Made by a program: the position numbers and the translations under genes. 64,000 bases of DNA from Strongylocentrotus droebachiensis (Eukaryota; Echinodermata; Echinoidea; Camarodonta; Strongylocentrotidae). The DNA lies in the NCBI GenBank assembly GCA_035222895.1, contig JAVYIG010002737.1, positions 1 to 64,000 of the forward strand, read 5' to 3'. This document shows, piece by piece, positions 1-11,929 of the stretch. The notes under the pieces are model-generated. The model was not told the origin of the DNA, searched no databases, and was given only the letters and a program-made list of their open reading frames with translations. Each line of letters opens with the position of its first letter. Position 1 is the first letter of the stretch.

Positions 1-75
1 GGATATCATTGAGCCCCCCCCCCCCCATATTTCGGCCGGGCTCGGTTATCATGAGCCCCCCCCCCCCTCCCCAAT
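1..75. repeat. Two poly-C tracts in a short duplicated motif
   Basis: Two C runs follow the word gagcc and are associated with catatttcgg / caatatttt. The same words (ccaatatttcg next to a long G run) recur near 3931-4050 and 16130-16170, so this is probably the end of a dispersed element that runs off the window. No gene is visible here. Confidence 0.4.
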
Positions 76-194
76 ATTTTGTTCGTGCTGATGAGTTGAG
101 GGAAGTGTATGCCAGAGATATTGACTTTGTAGCAATTAACTCGGCAGCTAACACGCCTCCAAGACGTGTGTGACGATGAGAGGAAAACCTATCA

Positions 195-506
195 AATACA
201 TTAAAACAATTTTTGAGATTTTCAACAACAGTCCAATCTATAAGAGATCATTCTCAGAGGTGCACATCCTTCTTCTCATTTAAATAACCATCCGGTTACA
301 ACTGCAACTTGCGAGAGAACATTCTCTGTCTTGAAAGGGATCAAAACGTATCTGATATTAGTACAATGACCCAAAGAAAGCTCAACCAAAGCTTAATATT
401 ACTCATATATAAATCTCGTACAGATAAACTGGACTTGAAAAATATTGCCCAAAACTTTGTTTCCAGGAACACAAGAAGACAAAATTTCTTTGGCACATTT
501 GTCTGA
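195..506 (+). pseudogene. hAT transposase C-terminal fragment (broken)
   Basis: Remnant of a hAT-superfamily DNA transposase, only the C-terminal dimerisation region. From about 291 the frame reads HPVTTATCERTFSVLKGIKT, the hallmark P-V-[TS]-x-x-x-x-E-R-[ST]-F-S block followed by K-x-Y-L. A +1 shift near 345-352 then moves to the frame STMTQRKLNQSLILLIY, which matches the family pattern R-S-x-M-x-x-x-R-L-x-x-L-x-x-L-x-I. A weak upstream part reads FNNSPIYKRSFSEVHILL. The zinc finger and the catalytic D-D-E core are missing, so the copy is dead. The window holds several hAT-like non-autonomous elements, but nothing links this fragment to that particular family. Confidence 0.75.
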
Positions 507-519
507 GGCTGCATGTGCA

Positions 520-1190
520 CCTCAAAAGAAGAAAAGTCTGAAATTTTTCGCCGCGATGACATAGACGAGGAACAAAGAATTTATTTCCAGGTGCAAATTA
601 AAGACAAAGGAGGATCCTAGAATTATATATTTGGGGTGGTGTCACATTTCAGTTTTTAAATATGTCCGATTATAGGCATGTGTGACAATAACAGTTTTGT
701 TTTTCACGTTCCTGGGGTATTATTTTTTCCAAAGGTATTAAATGTGTTATTTTAACACCTAGTACTTTGTCTTACTTAATAAAAATAACTGAATATCTTA
801 CAATTCAACGATTTCTTCAAGTAGGCCTACTTTTATTAATTTCTCCTACTGCTTAAAATTAAGGTTACAAATGCTTGGTTACTGTAGAGCTGTAGTGTGA
901 ACAGGTACTTAGTAATTCAAATTTATAGATTGGTGCACATCATTATGCTTGATCATCCTCTTCTATCTGTTTGTTTTCATTCCTTTGTTATTTGAATATT
1001 CATTATTTCCTTTTATCATAATAAATGAACATGTAAATACCTATATAATATATATGCAAAATAAACCCTGGAGGTTTAAAGTTGTAAAGCCCAGGGCAGT
1101 TCAACACACGCAATCATGAAATAAGGGTGTCTTCATCGAAGTGTTTCTGTAAGTTTAGAACCACGCCCTGTGCCTACCCGCTCAGGCCAC
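520..1190. other. No gene seen; AT-rich spacer
   Basis: AT-rich sequence with a gtaggcctac motif near 823. No exon, RNA gene or clear repeat could be recognised. Confidence 0.5.
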
Positions 1191-1198
1191 TCTACATT

Positions 1199-1889
1199 CA
1201 GGGGCGTCGCTAAATGGGGGGGGGGGGGGGGGGGGTGTGGGTTGAAATCGGTAGGATTTTTTATGTCGGTCGGCCAGAAATTTTTTCCCCTTCGAACTGT
1301 AACTTTTTATCGGACAAAGAAACATTTTTGAAAATTCAGACAATGATTTAGAGTCGGTACAATGAATCGTCTTTTTCTAATAATTTAATGAAACGTCGAA
1401 GCTCCCGCGCTTCGCGCGAGAGGGGGAGAAACTGAATTCAAACAATTAGGGTTATGAGTAGGGAACGGTATACAACAAATCGTCTTCTTTCCATAATATT
1501 TTAATGAAACGTCTAAGCTACCGCGCTTTGCGCGGGAGGCCCTTCACCCACCCCCTCCCCCACCTAGGCAGCGCTTTGCGCGCTCTTTAGGTGATTCGCT
1601 TGCTCAATACCGCCCCTCCCTAAAATAAGATCCTAGCTACGTGCCTGCATTAAAATATATAGCTATGATGCTTACTAAGTTGACGAAATAATTTGTATAT
1701 TTATGTCGTCGACGAAAATGACCATTTGCGCATAACAATTTAGCCTTCGGCCCCGGGTTTATAGGGTTAAATTTGTAGATATTGGGACATTTAATTTTGT
1801 CGGTAATTGGTGGCTTGTTTTGTCGGTAATCGTTGGCCTCTATACCCCCCCCCCCCCCCAACTGAAAAAAAGGTCTAGCGACGCCCCTG
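1199..1889 (-). mobile_element. hAT-like non-autonomous element, copy A
   Basis: Begins CAGGGGCGTCGCTAAAT and ends TCTAGCGACGCCCCTG, the terminal inverted repeats of the family fully seen at 54067-56197. A run of about 20 G lies directly inside the left end and a C run lies inside the right end. The interior keeps the gtcggtcggccag segment and two minisatellite units (about 1340-1540, each with a hairpin around cgcgcttcgcgcg). It lacks the long purine tract, so it is an internally deleted copy of about 0.69 kb. The flanks tctacatt and acgacaca do not match, so no target duplication survives. No transposase is encoded. Confidence 0.8.
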
Positions 1890-1899
1890 ACGACACATC

Positions 1900-2540
1900 A
1901 GGCCTATAATTGAGTTTCGTGAGAGGCTCAAGTATCCGGGCCAGCTATTTATAGTTAAGAAAGTTTTGAAGAAAAACAAAACGAGTACTCGCTCTCCAAT
2001 CGTATTGGTTATTGGGGAATTTCGAATGTCATCAAATATGATTTTTTTTCCATTTAACGCAATAATTGTTTTGCGATTCAATTCAGGCCTGACTAAATAT
2101 AATTTTTTCGTAGGTCAACAGACAAGTAATTTAGTCATATACCTGATTAACATTTGAAGATTTCCTACACTAATGCCTGGCCGTGCGTAACCCATATTTG
2201 AACACTAAGTTGCACCTAAAATTGCAACATGTGCATTATAAGCTCCAAACGTTTTCTTTCATACAAATACACCCCAAAAAAATCCCAATAGCTTGAATGC
2301 ATACTATTTCACAAAATGAAATTAAACAATATTAATGATATTAATGATACACTTACATGTACATGCAAATGCATGATCATTTTTGCGCTTCTTGCTCCCT
2401 GCAAGATAAGTTTCCTTCTACATTTAATTTTGTTGCTGTTATGAGTTTATATTCATATTTTTGTTATCAAACAGGAATAAATAAATGAATATATAAATAT
2501 ATTTGTACAATGATAGTTGTACAATGATGATAGAAGAACC
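1900..2540. other. No gene seen; AT-rich spacer
   Basis: Low-complexity AT-rich sequence. The short ORFs at 1875-2157 have no recognisable domain or codon structure and are taken as chance. Confidence 0.45.
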
Positions 2541-2544
2541 AATG

Positions 2545-2632
2545 AAAATCGCAACTGATCTTCCCTAATTCCTTTTCTTTTCTTCCTCTTTGTTTTCTGT
2601 CCCTTTCTCTCCTCTTTCCCTTTCAATTCCCT

Positions 2633-2681
<49 letters not shown>

Positions 2682-3830
2682 TGAGAGGGGGGGGGGGGGG
2701 GGGGTACAAATCGGGACAAATTGCAACTGATCTCCCCTACCTTTCTTCTTTCTCTTTTTCCCCCCTTTCCCTTCCCTTACTTCTCTCTCTCTCTCATTTA
2801 AGTTTGCTGAGGGAGGCGGGGGCCTTTCGCCCCCCCTCCCCGATCCACACGATGTTGGTGGGATTAATCGCAACTGATCTCTGCTTCTATTCACCCATTT
2901 CTTTTCTTCTTCCTCTTTTGTGTTCCATTTTAGCTCTCCTCTTTCCCTTTCACTTCTTTCTTCCTTTTTTTATGGCGGGGAGGGGGGGGGGGGGCAGAGG
3001 CAAAGGCCTTTCTCCGCGATCCACATCTTGTTTGCAGGAAAATTGCAACTGATATCCCTTTTCTTTTCTTCTTTTGTTTCTTTCCCTTTCCTTCCTTCTC
3101 TCTTGTTTTGCGGGGGGGGGGGGAGGCAACAGCATGGGCGGCAAGGCCCTTTCGGCCCCCGATCTCCTTCTTTTCCCCTTTTTCTTTTCTTCTTCCTCTC
3201 TTCTTTCCATTTCCCTTCTTTTCCTTCCTTCCTTCTCTCTCTCTCTCTCTTTGTTTGCTGAGGGGCCAGGGGAGGGCAGGCGAAGGCCTTTCGCCCCCGA
3301 TCCACACCGCGTTGGTGGGAAAAATCACAATTGATCTCCCGTACCTTTCTTTTCTTTCCCTTTCCCTTATCTTCCTTTCTCTCTCTTTTAATTTTGCTGT
3401 AGAAGGAGGGGGGGGGGGGGGAGACAAGGGCCATTCCCCCCCCCGATCCCCAATTTGTTGGCGGGAAAACTGCAACTGATATCCCCCTTCTTTTCTTTTC
3501 TTCCCTTTATCTCCTCTTTTCCCTTTTTTCTTTCCTTCTCTTCCTTCTCTCTTTCTTTTTGCTGGGGGGTGGGAGGGGGGGCAACAGCCTGGGAGGCAAA
3601 GCCCTTTCGCCCCCCCCCCAATTTCCTTTTTTCTCCTTTTCTTTTCTTCTTCCTTTCCCTTTGTCTCTTCTTTCCCTTTCCCTTATTTTTCCTTCCTTCT
3701 TTCTCTCTCTCTCTCTTTAGCTGAGGGGGGGGGGGGGGGGGTGGCGAAGGCCTTTCGCCCCGATCTCCTTCTTTTCCCCCTTTCCTTTTCTTCTTCCTCT
3801 TCCTTTCTCTTACTCTCCGCTTTAACTTAT
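2545..3830. repeat. Pyrimidine/poly-G satellite, about nine units of 140-180 bp
   Basis: Each unit has the order gcaactgatctcc, then 60-100 nt of C/T only, then tttgctgagggg with a long G run, then aaggcctttcgcccccgatcc, then gttggtgggaaaa. The word gcaactgat (or close) occurs near 2551, 2722, 2870, 3044, 3330 and 3467; units near 3150, 3600 and 3760 have lost it. The array ends where the pyrimidine tract meets unique sequence near 3830. All ORFs on both strands here are artefacts of the C/T and A/G composition. Confidence 0.85.
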
Positions 3831-3930
3831 ACTTGTATTGAATATGTATACGTGTGGACTAGAGTACGGACATTCGGTGCGGCAGGCGGACTATTGGTGC
3901 GAGACCTTTGAAATTTGAAAAATCGCGCAG

Positions 3931-4072
3931 ACCAATATTTCGCTCAGTGGGGGAGGGGGGAAACGGGGTAGGGGGGGGGGGGGTGGCAGTGAGCACTAAT
4001 TTTGTTTTTCATTTGAAAAAAGTGCCAACCAATATTTCGGGGGGGGGGGGGGGACAGATCCGCCCCTGACGC
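3931..4072. repeat. Fragment with paired poly-G tracts, hAT-like end
   Basis: The words ccaatatttcg plus a G run occur twice (3930 and 4030), and the segment closes with ccgcccctga, resembling the CGCCCCTG end of the hAT-like family. There is no left partner, so it is a truncated remnant. Confidence 0.35.
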
Positions 4073-4079
4073 GAACGGC

Positions 4080-4965
4080 TCTCCGGTGAGTGTTTTTCTT
4101 CTTCCGATTCTTGTTTCTGAACCATAACAACATGAATATGGATATAAAATGAATTGTTTTAAAACTTGACGATAAATTGTTGAAATTTGATAAAAAGCCA
4201 TTTTGTGGCTTGGTCGAGACAAGTTGTTTTAGTCTTGTAGTCCCGTATTTACTGTTTTGCGTGGCAGGTAATAGGCCATTTTCGTAATGTAATCAAATTT
4301 AATACATAAGTCTTTGTGAAGTTCCTCAATACAAATTATTTCATTCACCTGTCTAGGATACGCAATAGTCAGAATGCAAACTGCATGTATTAAGTGTGCA
4401 TGGCAACAACTAATGTATGCAGATTGGATTCTGTCTATTGAAATACAACTATTTTTTTCATTTGATAATAATAATAGTATCGTGGCACTTGATTCACTTG
4501 GGGCGTCATTGAGAACGCCCGTAGATTTGGCCAAAAATCCGTTCTGTATTTAAGTACCTCAGCGGTAACCCTGCTGTTACTATAGTAGCTTCTCGATTTT
4601 GTACACGAACCGTAAATTCTCTGTCCGCAATGAGTTTGCGAAAACTCCCTATTTTTTCGTACCACGGCGAGGCCCGATTCCTATTATTCATGAATATTCA
4701 TTACGCAGGGTCGGGGAAAGTCTAGATTTCTTGAATATTCATGTCTGCCTCGAGGTGTGAACAGCTAGCATGCGCATCATCGAATATCGTGTGTAACACG
4801 TTGGATTAATGGTATAAAACGACATAGAAAAAGCAATGTCATGGTCATACAGTCATAAATGCTGTGTTTAATTATTAGTAAATGCCAAAATGTCAGTAGA
4901 CAAGATATATAGCATATATTTCAAGCAAGAGTTATATAAAATGATTGTTCTCTTGATAGGCAATT
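4080..4965. other. No gene seen
   Basis: ORFs of 60-100 codons exist on the minus strand (4229-4691) but overlap one another and show no domain. The palindromic word atgaatattcat recurs near 4688 and 4732. Nothing else is recognised. Confidence 0.4.
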
Positions 4966-4969
4966 TATG

Positions 4970-5640
4970 AGTAGGCCTACTTTTCCTTCTCCTTTTCATA
5001 AATGCCCCTTTTCATCTATGAAAATAGTTCATTTTCATTCTCATGAGTGCCCCTTTTCATCTCTTGTAAATGACCCTATTCAATTCTGAGAGGTACTCGT
5101 TTTACTTTGACAAGTACCCCTTCCCCTCCTGATAAGTGCTCTTTTCATCTTTTATAAATTCCCCTTTTATTTTGACACGTCCTCCTTTTCCTTCCTAAAA
5201 TGCCCTTTTTCTTTATAAGTGCTCTTTCCCCTTCTCATAATTACCACTTTTCGTCTTTGATAAGTGCCCCTTTTATTTTAACATGTGTCTCTTTTTCTTT
5301 TTAATAAGAGCCACTTCCCCTTCTCATTACCCTTTCAACAATGATATATATGTGCCCTATTTCCTTTCTAATAAAGAACCTATCCCTTTTTCATAAATGC
5401 CCCTTTTCACTTCTTATAAATGCCCCCTATCAAAATCTGATGGGTGCCTCTTTTCTGCCCATTTCCTTTTCATGCCTGATACATGCCTCTTTTTTTAGGT
5501 GTAAGAAGTGCCCCATTTTCACCTCTGATAAATAGCCTTTCTACTTTGACACGTGCTCCTTTTCTTTAGTGTCTTAACCCTTTCGATAAGTGTCCCCTTT
5601 TCCTCTCATCCTTAAACGTGCCCCTAATTTCAAGCGACTA
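4970..5640 (-). repeat. Degenerate minisatellite of about 28-35 bp
   Basis: About twenty diverged units of the type tgccccttttcatctcttataaa, varied by insertions and substitutions. Read on the other strand the unit is aaaaggggcacttatcaaagg, the same unit that forms the array at 28240-28730 in the opposite orientation, with scattered units at 31105-31180, 44885-45025 and 45415-45480. Confidence 0.75.
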
Positions 5641-5644
5641 AAAG

Positions 5645-7500
5645 CAATTTCCTCCAAAGCTCGCTCGCTATGCTCGCTCGTAGTTATAGATGTTATAATT
5701 ATGTAAGTTATCAAAGATCTTTTCAGTCTTCCGTTATGAGAATGTGCTTATAACCCCATTAGGATTGGGTTTTTCCTCTTTATGAGATGTAATTTTTCGC
5801 ACTGCGGCATCACAAATCTTAACATTTTTCCTCGCTCGCAAATTAATTTTTTAGACCATCACCCAACTGCAAAGTATGATACTTAAACAATATCCTCCAT
5901 GATGTAAGATGTATAAAGAGAAACAAATATTGAAATCATCCCCGATAATGTAGTCACAATATAGTCATAATATATTTTTGTTGGTGCCCTCCCACTTTGG
6001 AAGTCGCTCTGCCGCCTCTGAACAAAAAACATGATAATTAGTAGGAAACCAGCCTGTAGGTGCCGTGACCAAATTCTGGGAACAAAGGCCCGAAAGCGCT
6101 CTTGTGCTCCCCGACGAACACCGAACAATTCCGACCTGGGCCACCCCTCGAAAATGTCCCTTTACGTACGATCGCTTTCACCGAAATGCTTGACGATGCC
6201 TCCGTGTTTTTAATTCTCACATTTGCTATTTTTTCGCGCTTTTTTGCTGAATCGGGTTCGATTAATCGCGCTTTTAGGTCTATGTGGTCTCACAATTTGC
6301 AGATTTTTTCTTTCAATTTCTCTTTGACGTACTGTTTCACACAAAAAAGGGGGGGGGGGGGGGAGGCGCTCACGCCCCTCTGAGCCCCTGCCTGTACATT
6401 GTGTAACGGCCGGCATGATGATTTGACAGATGGACTTGAAGCTGACTGAGTCCTGACGTACTTTTGAACGTTGTAACTTGTACGCCCTAGTGTTCAGCGA
6501 TCTCCGGCCTTTTGTTTAAATCATATAGTCCTAAAACACGAATTAGGGCTAGTTCTGATCTGAAAACGACCCAAATCTTGGAACATGGCTATCTGAACCG
6601 GGGCCTTGGCCTATATACGGATAAGTGAGTGCCCTTGGCTCACTTCTAACTCGTGTTATTAGCCCTTTTTTCTTTCCTTTCCTCTCCTTTACTTTTATTT
6701 TTTATTTCATTTTTTTAGAAGGGGGCGGGGCCGTCGTCCGCCCCCCCGTTTATAGTCAAAGTCAAATATCAGGTTTAGTTTTTTAGTTAGTTGCCACAAT
6801 GCACCCAAACTAAGCACACCTTGTTTATTCAAACTTGTATAATAACACGATATTTTAGAGATATATATTTTGTTGTTGTAGCGTTTAGCACTAAATCTGG
6901 TGAGGCGTCCAAAAAAGCGGCCCTTTAGACAAAAAGGAGTATTTTGTGAATAATATTCGAAGGGAACCTTGAACCACCATAACTTGGGTTTCATATGAAA
7001 GAGAATCCAATATCTACATTTTGATACCAATTTAAATGGAATTGGGATTTATTAACATCACAATTTTAAGTAAAAAATTATATTTTGTGATAATTTGATC
7101 CAAAAAGAAATTGTTTTCCAAATATAAAAATAACAGAGGTGTATTTTGGTGTGACTTTCCAGAAATGTGCTTATGTCAGTACAACGACAATTTCTTGTTG
7201 AAAAAAAAGAGGATAATCTCTTTTTCAGTGAAAAGTTATAGTAACCCAAAGTTATTACTTGATTTTAACCAAAATAAAATTTTTGCCCATATCTATATTT
7301 ACCGTATGCATATACAGTTAAAGGTAATCCAATCTATCCAAAGATATTTGATATAGCGCCTTTTCCTTGCAGTTACCAAGCGCTGCACACACGCTCCAAA
7401 ATGTTTGGGCCACTTAAAAACAAAAGTTAGACACTTCTCAGAGATCAGTAAAGTATATAGGCTGGTAATAAAGTAATTTCTAGCAGAATAGATGTGACTT
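5645..7500. other. No gene seen; scattered repeat fragments
   Basis: Contains a G run at 6350-6363, a pyrimidine stretch near 6660-6715, and a possible hAT-type end (gccgcctctg) near 6010. The ORFs at 5883-6416 and 6707-7532 overlap on both strands and have no recognised domain. Confidence 0.4.
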
Positions 7501-7503
7501 GAA

Positions 7504-7978
7504 TAGTAATGCAAAGTTTCGGGAAATATCATAAAATGGATTGATAGTAATTCTTTAAAATTTTGATATATTTGGATGCCCCTGTTGATGTAATATAAGC
7601 TTTAGAAAATTTAGCCCCTATAAAACACTTCTGCTTTCGAGAAATTGAATAATCAAAAATTTACCGGTGCTCCCGTTAAATTTCAAATATTCAAATAGCG
7701 CCTATACGGCTATTCCATGCATGGTAGCTGCGATCATGAAAATCTCAGAATATGCAGTTCTGATATGTAATTTCCAAACGGGAATAGCAAATAGAGCTAA
7801 AGTAATATCAGTCTTGAGAGGGAGCTATACAACATAAAGAGTTTATTATATATAATTTCATTAACTTTAGACTCGATTTCAACCGCGACAACGATCACTG
7901 AATATTGTAAAATCGCATAGGATTCTAATATGTTCATTTGAACCAAATTCATGACCCCTTACCAACACTTTGTAATTT
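7504..7978. mobile_element. Old copy of the TTAA-type MITE
   Basis: By eye this aligns along nearly its whole length with 61866-62367, sharing for example ttaccggtgctcccg, tttccaaacgggaatagc, gagggagctatacaac and caaccgcgacaacgatcac. Its ends (taatgcaaagttt and acactttgtaattt) are decayed versions of the clean ends there. It has no coding capacity. Confidence 0.75.
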
Positions 7979-8225
7979 GTACATGTGCACGTGTATGTGT
8001 GTATGAAAGATTTATTTGTCCCAATTTTTTTCTCCTGAGAATGTGGCTTTAAGCTAACCTCTACAAATATTAAAGAAAGGCCCTAATTCAAGCAGTCCAC
8101 CTTTATTTTTCGAGGTACGAAAAACATCAAATTTCCAAGGACTCAAAGAGTATGAACAATTTAGTTGCTACATTGTATATAGCCTACATGTAGTGTATTG
8201 CTGATGTGTTTGGTTTATTTGAATC

Positions 8226-8380
8226 CAGTTTTGAAGGGGAAGTACACCCTGCTATTAAGTTGAAAGTTTAGAAACAGAATAATTAGAGAAACAAGTTAGT
8301 CAAAATGTGACCAAAACCGATTAAAAATAAGAAAGTTGTGAATTTTTGAAGGTGCAATCTATAAAACATAAATTGTTAAC
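8226..8380 (+). repeat. Dispersed element end, GGGGAAGTACACCCTG family
   Basis: The words aaggggaagtacaccctg, then ttaaaaataagaaagtt. Related forms occur in reverse at 10598-10640 and 10903-10955 (cagggtggacttccc preceded by gcttttattaaaaatc), with looser relatives near 15541-15600 and 57280-57400. This suggests a dispersed non-autonomous element with GGGGAAGTNCACCCTG ends. No complete copy with both ends is obvious. Confidence 0.5.
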
Positions 8381-8391
8381 TCTGTGACGTA

Positions 8392-9935
8392 TCTTGCTAG
8401 AGCCCCTCCCATTTGCCCTGTACAAAAATAACTTAAACAATCTAAATGTTCTTTTAAGAAAACTGTCATTGGCCTCTATTCACCCTATATTAACCAATGG
8501 TTCTACAAATTCCTCCAAAACAGTTGTTAACTTAGGTGTTACGTTTGATCAAAACCTTTCAATGCGCCCCCATGTCAATAGTATCTGTCGTAAAGCATCC
8601 TTCGCCCTGAGAAAAATTGGTAAAAAATTGGTAAATTCCTCTCCAAGTCATCCACTGAAATCCTCGTCCACGCATTTATCAGTTCACTCCTTGACAGTTG
8701 TAATAGCTTGCTCCATGGAATTCCGGAAAAAGATATGGCCAAGCTGCAGAGAATCCAAAACTCTGTAGCACGTCTAGTTCTCTCATTAAAAAATGACCAT
8801 ATTACACCAACCCTTAAACATTGCATTGGCTCCCCATTCAATTTCGCGTCCAGTTCAAAGTTCTTCTTTTAACTTTCATGTCTCTACATGGTCATGCCCC
8901 AAATTATCTTTCTGAACTGATTCAGTTATACCATGGACCTATTACGGATGGACATTCAACGTGATTCTTTCTGTGATCCAATGATAGTCGCCGCCTTCTG
9001 ATTATGTGCATCTTAATGAGAACATTCAGCTGTTTTAACAATAACGACTGCGTAAGCCTTTTCGGTCATTGACAAAGGAGCAGTTTCCCTCTCTTGGGTT
9101 TTGTTTGGATGGTGTGCTCTGTAAGAGTGTGTCTTAAATGAAAGCATCCCCAATGGGGAGCAGCAAAGTTGAAAAGCAGACGATTTTGGTGATATGAAAT
9201 GTATTATTACTGATTCGCACACTTTCGCACACACCCATGACCTTATAAAACAGTTAGAAGGCCATGATCTTTATAAGCCCTGTGCTTTGTAACTCTGGAA
9301 TATTATGAGGAAATAGGGGGAAACGGGATTTTAAATCACAACCCCAAAATCCAAAAATAACCTCTATCTGGTAATATCAACATTTTTTTCAAAATAAAAT
9401 ACATGTACAGTACACGGAACAACAATTTCCGATTATAAGTCAGAACTGCACATCGATTTTCCATGATTTAGGCGAGTTATTATCTTCTGCGCATGTAGAT
9501 TAACATGTGTAAAATCAATATCTTGATTCTGTCCATCCGTAATAGGTCCATGGTTATACACACCCAATAGGCCCATTCGTTCTGCAAATCAAACTCTCTT
9601 GACCGTAAAAAAAGCAAAAACAAAATACTTTGGTGATAGGTCCTTTTCATGCTATGCTCCATGTTTGTGGAATTCTCTTGCAGCCTCCATTCGTTGTATC
9701 TCTGATATTACTTTGTTTAGATCAAAATTAAAAACCTACCTAATGGAAAATGCATATTCAACCTAGTTCTTAAATTGTTACCTTACCTTGCTATCTTATG
9801 TTTGTTAATTTCACTTTTGTTCTCTTGTCATTACTCGGTTTAGTTTTACTTGTATCAATATTGTAAAGCGCTTTGATATAAATGTCTTATGAAAAGCGCT
9901 ATATAAGTAAAAGGTATTATTATTATTATTATTAA
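8392..9935 (+). pseudogene. CR1/L2-type LINE, 3' part of reverse transcriptase, interrupted
   Basis: The C-terminal end of a CR1/L2-type reverse transcriptase ORF and the 3' tail. Readable blocks are VVNLGVTFDQNLSMRPH, ICRKASFALRKIGK, then after frame loss near 8625 LVHAFISSLLD..., IPEKDMAKLQRIQNSVARLV and LTFMSLHGHAPNYLSELIQL. A 623-bp element (8931-9553) splits the last codons. Beyond it the ORF continues TPNRPIRSANQTLLTV ... YFGDRSF ... LWNSLAASI to a stop near 9763. The 3' end carries aaagcgctttgatata...gcgctatataag and an (ATT)n tail at about 9915-9935, typical of L2/CR1 elements. It is 5' truncated and dead. Confidence 0.85.
8931..9553. mobile_element. 623-bp TIR element inserted in the LINE
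   Basis: Perfect 24-bp terminal inverted repeats beginning CCATGGACCTATTACGGATG at both ends. The flanks are ttata (8926-8930 and 9554-9558), a 5-bp target duplication. Removing the element and one ttata restores the LINE reading frame (L-I-Q-L-Y-T-P-N), which fixes the boundaries. No transposase is encoded; the minus-strand ORFs inside have no known domain. The superfamily is not determined. Confidence 0.85.
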
Positions 9936-9939
9936 TATA

Positions 9940-10745
9940 TTGCAAATATGTTTTCATACAGCCCCTGTATGAAACTAATTTATTCCGTCACCACTTACTA
10001 AGAAAATGATAGATTATGAAGTGTTACTTGGAGAGGAGCTCGCATGATACGTTAGAGTGTTGCCAATGTGTGTTTCTCTGATGACAACTTCCAAAATTCA
10101 TAATTTCCTATTTAAATCGGAGTTTAAAATAAAAAGGATCCTTTATTAAATAATATCGTTCACATATTATGTATACAAGAATTGATTTATACATGCAGAA
10201 TTTCAAAATAATAATAATTCTTGACCATTCAAAAATTATGATAAGAAAATACATTTATAGATATCAGTTACAAATTGAAGTTCATTTAAAAAAAAATATC
10301 ACAGATTTAGTTGACAAAATGATTTTAGAAGAAACAAACATTCAGAAACACTTTGCAAAAAGTAACCACTTTTTCATAAATTTCTTTTCTTTCAGATTTT
10401 TTTTACATTTATACTTTTCCATGTTATAAATAACACTTTATCGCTGATATTATGTGTTCAAAAACTGGCAAACACTGTTTGCATTTGGCTGCGAAATTTT
10501 CGTTCCTTACTATAATCATAATACAGTTGAGGGCACTGTTATTACTCGGATTTTGCTCAAACTTTCACTAATTTGTTTCTCCCATTTGTTTCTGCTTTTA
10601 TTAAAAATCAACTTAATATCAGGGTGGACTTCCCCTTTGTGGTTGGATTTACTTTAAATGCATACGTCGTTGCTAAGAGCACGAGGCTAACCTAATTAAT
10701 CACAATATATTATTTGTTGCATGTTATCTTGATAATCTCTCCCTC
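9940..10745. other. No gene seen; AT-rich spacer with one repeat fragment
   Basis: Contains only the reverse GGGGAAGT-family fragment at 10598-10640. The 86-codon ORF at 10169 is AT-rich noise. Confidence 0.4.
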
Positions 10746-10751
10746 TCCTTC

Positions 10752-11200
10752 TCCATGTAACAGACACGTGACTCCGTCTCCGTTGAGACCAGTCTCACAC
10801 AAAGACAATATCTGTTTGCCTAATTCTGCTTTGTGTAATCATAAGCGTGCCACAAACGACAAGTAGAAAAGTTTTAAAGTGTTCTGTCATACTTTTTTCT
10901 GCTTTTATTAAAAATCGACTTATTATCAGGGTGGACTTCCCTTTTAATGTAACTGATCTTATTGAGACAGTAATCATACCGATAACGTATATAAATACTG
11001 GAGCCTGAAAGATCAAACTCTAATGTTCAAGCATCATGACAATAAAATGAAAATAAACTAGATGATATATTAAAATAATCAAACACTTCAAACAGTCTTG
11101 AAAGTATGAATGTTTAGCACGCTTATGATCATTTTAAGTAGAAGTAGGCAAACAAATGAAGTAAGTGTCTTTGTATGTCAGACATTAATCAAACAAAGCG
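10752..11200. repeat. Dispersed repeat with inverted arms
   Basis: The left arm (about 10752-10890: tgtaacag, gagaccag, gcctaattct, cataagcgtgccacaaac, tagaaaagttt) pairs loosely with the right arm (about 11084-11195: cacttcaaac, agcacgcttatgatc, gtaggcaaacaaatg, gtgtctttgtat). A reverse-complement relative of the left arm is at 15229-15390. It looks like a foldback-type non-autonomous element; a GGGGAAGT-family fragment at 10903-10955 lies between the arms. Confidence 0.55.
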
Positions 11201-11274
11201 AAAAACATCTGCCCGTGTTATGTACATACGACCACCAGACGAACACTTCAAATTATATATGGTACTTCAAAGAT

Positions 11275-11400
11275 CTTATTGTCGTATACTCCGCATACAT
11301 GAGACCGGTTTTGGAGTATTGTGTTCCGGTCTGGAGCTCGGGATTGACAAATGACGTCAAAATGATCAGATTAAAATGTCTTCCAATAGAGAGCATACCG
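11275..11400 (+). pseudogene. LINE reverse-transcriptase thumb fragment
   Basis: The reading LIVVYSAYMRPVLEYCVPVW SSGLT (split here for length) matches the conserved [YF]-x-x-[FYM]-[IM]-R-P-V-L-E-Y-x-x-P-V-W block of the connection/thumb region of LINE reverse transcriptases. Upstream and downstream parts are absent or unreadable. Confidence 0.6.
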
Positions 11401-11559
11401 TCTCATGTTTGGCTCCGCTTATAGGCTAGGAAAGATATTACATTTTTTAGGTAAACGTCAAACAAATTGCAATAACAATTTTGTCACTGCAATGCATTTC
11501 AGTGAGGTCCCCTAAATGGCTACCAAAAAGTCCGAAAAAATCCAAGTAGTGTAGTGGAA

Positions 11560-11660
11560 GTGTCCCTAATGGGGCGGCAATCCCGGGGGAAGGGGGGGGG
11601 GGGGACACGTCCCATCGTCCCCCCTCAAAATTTGAAAAGTGCACCAAAAAAAATGTATAG
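11560..11660. repeat. G-tract fragment resembling a hAT-type end
   Basis: ggggcggcaatcccggggga followed by a long G run and cccctcaaaatttgaaaa. The arrangement (GC-rich end, G run, aaatttgaaaa) resembles the fragments at 3931-4072 and 44041-44190, but no paired ends are found. Confidence 0.3.
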
Positions 11661-11929
11661 CAAATACTGACTAAAGACTGGAACACTTTTGGGCTCTGGA
11701 GGGCCCAAGAGTGCAGTGTTTAAACAAATAAAAATGCACAATTCTTCTCACTCGGTAGATACGCTCCTTCGCATAATATCCTTCAAAATGTACAAGTAAA
11801 TACCGAGAAAAGTAAAGTTGCTAAGACTGTAATTTGTTAATACAACAAAACTTTAAAAACCTGTTAGGGGGTGGTTACTTCCGTCACCTTCACCCGTCTC
11901 ATTCACTATTGCTCCCTAGCACTTGCGGG

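Noticed and set aside
2453-3724. Many overlapping ORFs rich in K/E/R or S/F/P on both strands
   Set aside because: They follow from the purine/pyrimidine satellite; several frames are open at once and repeats do not respect codons.
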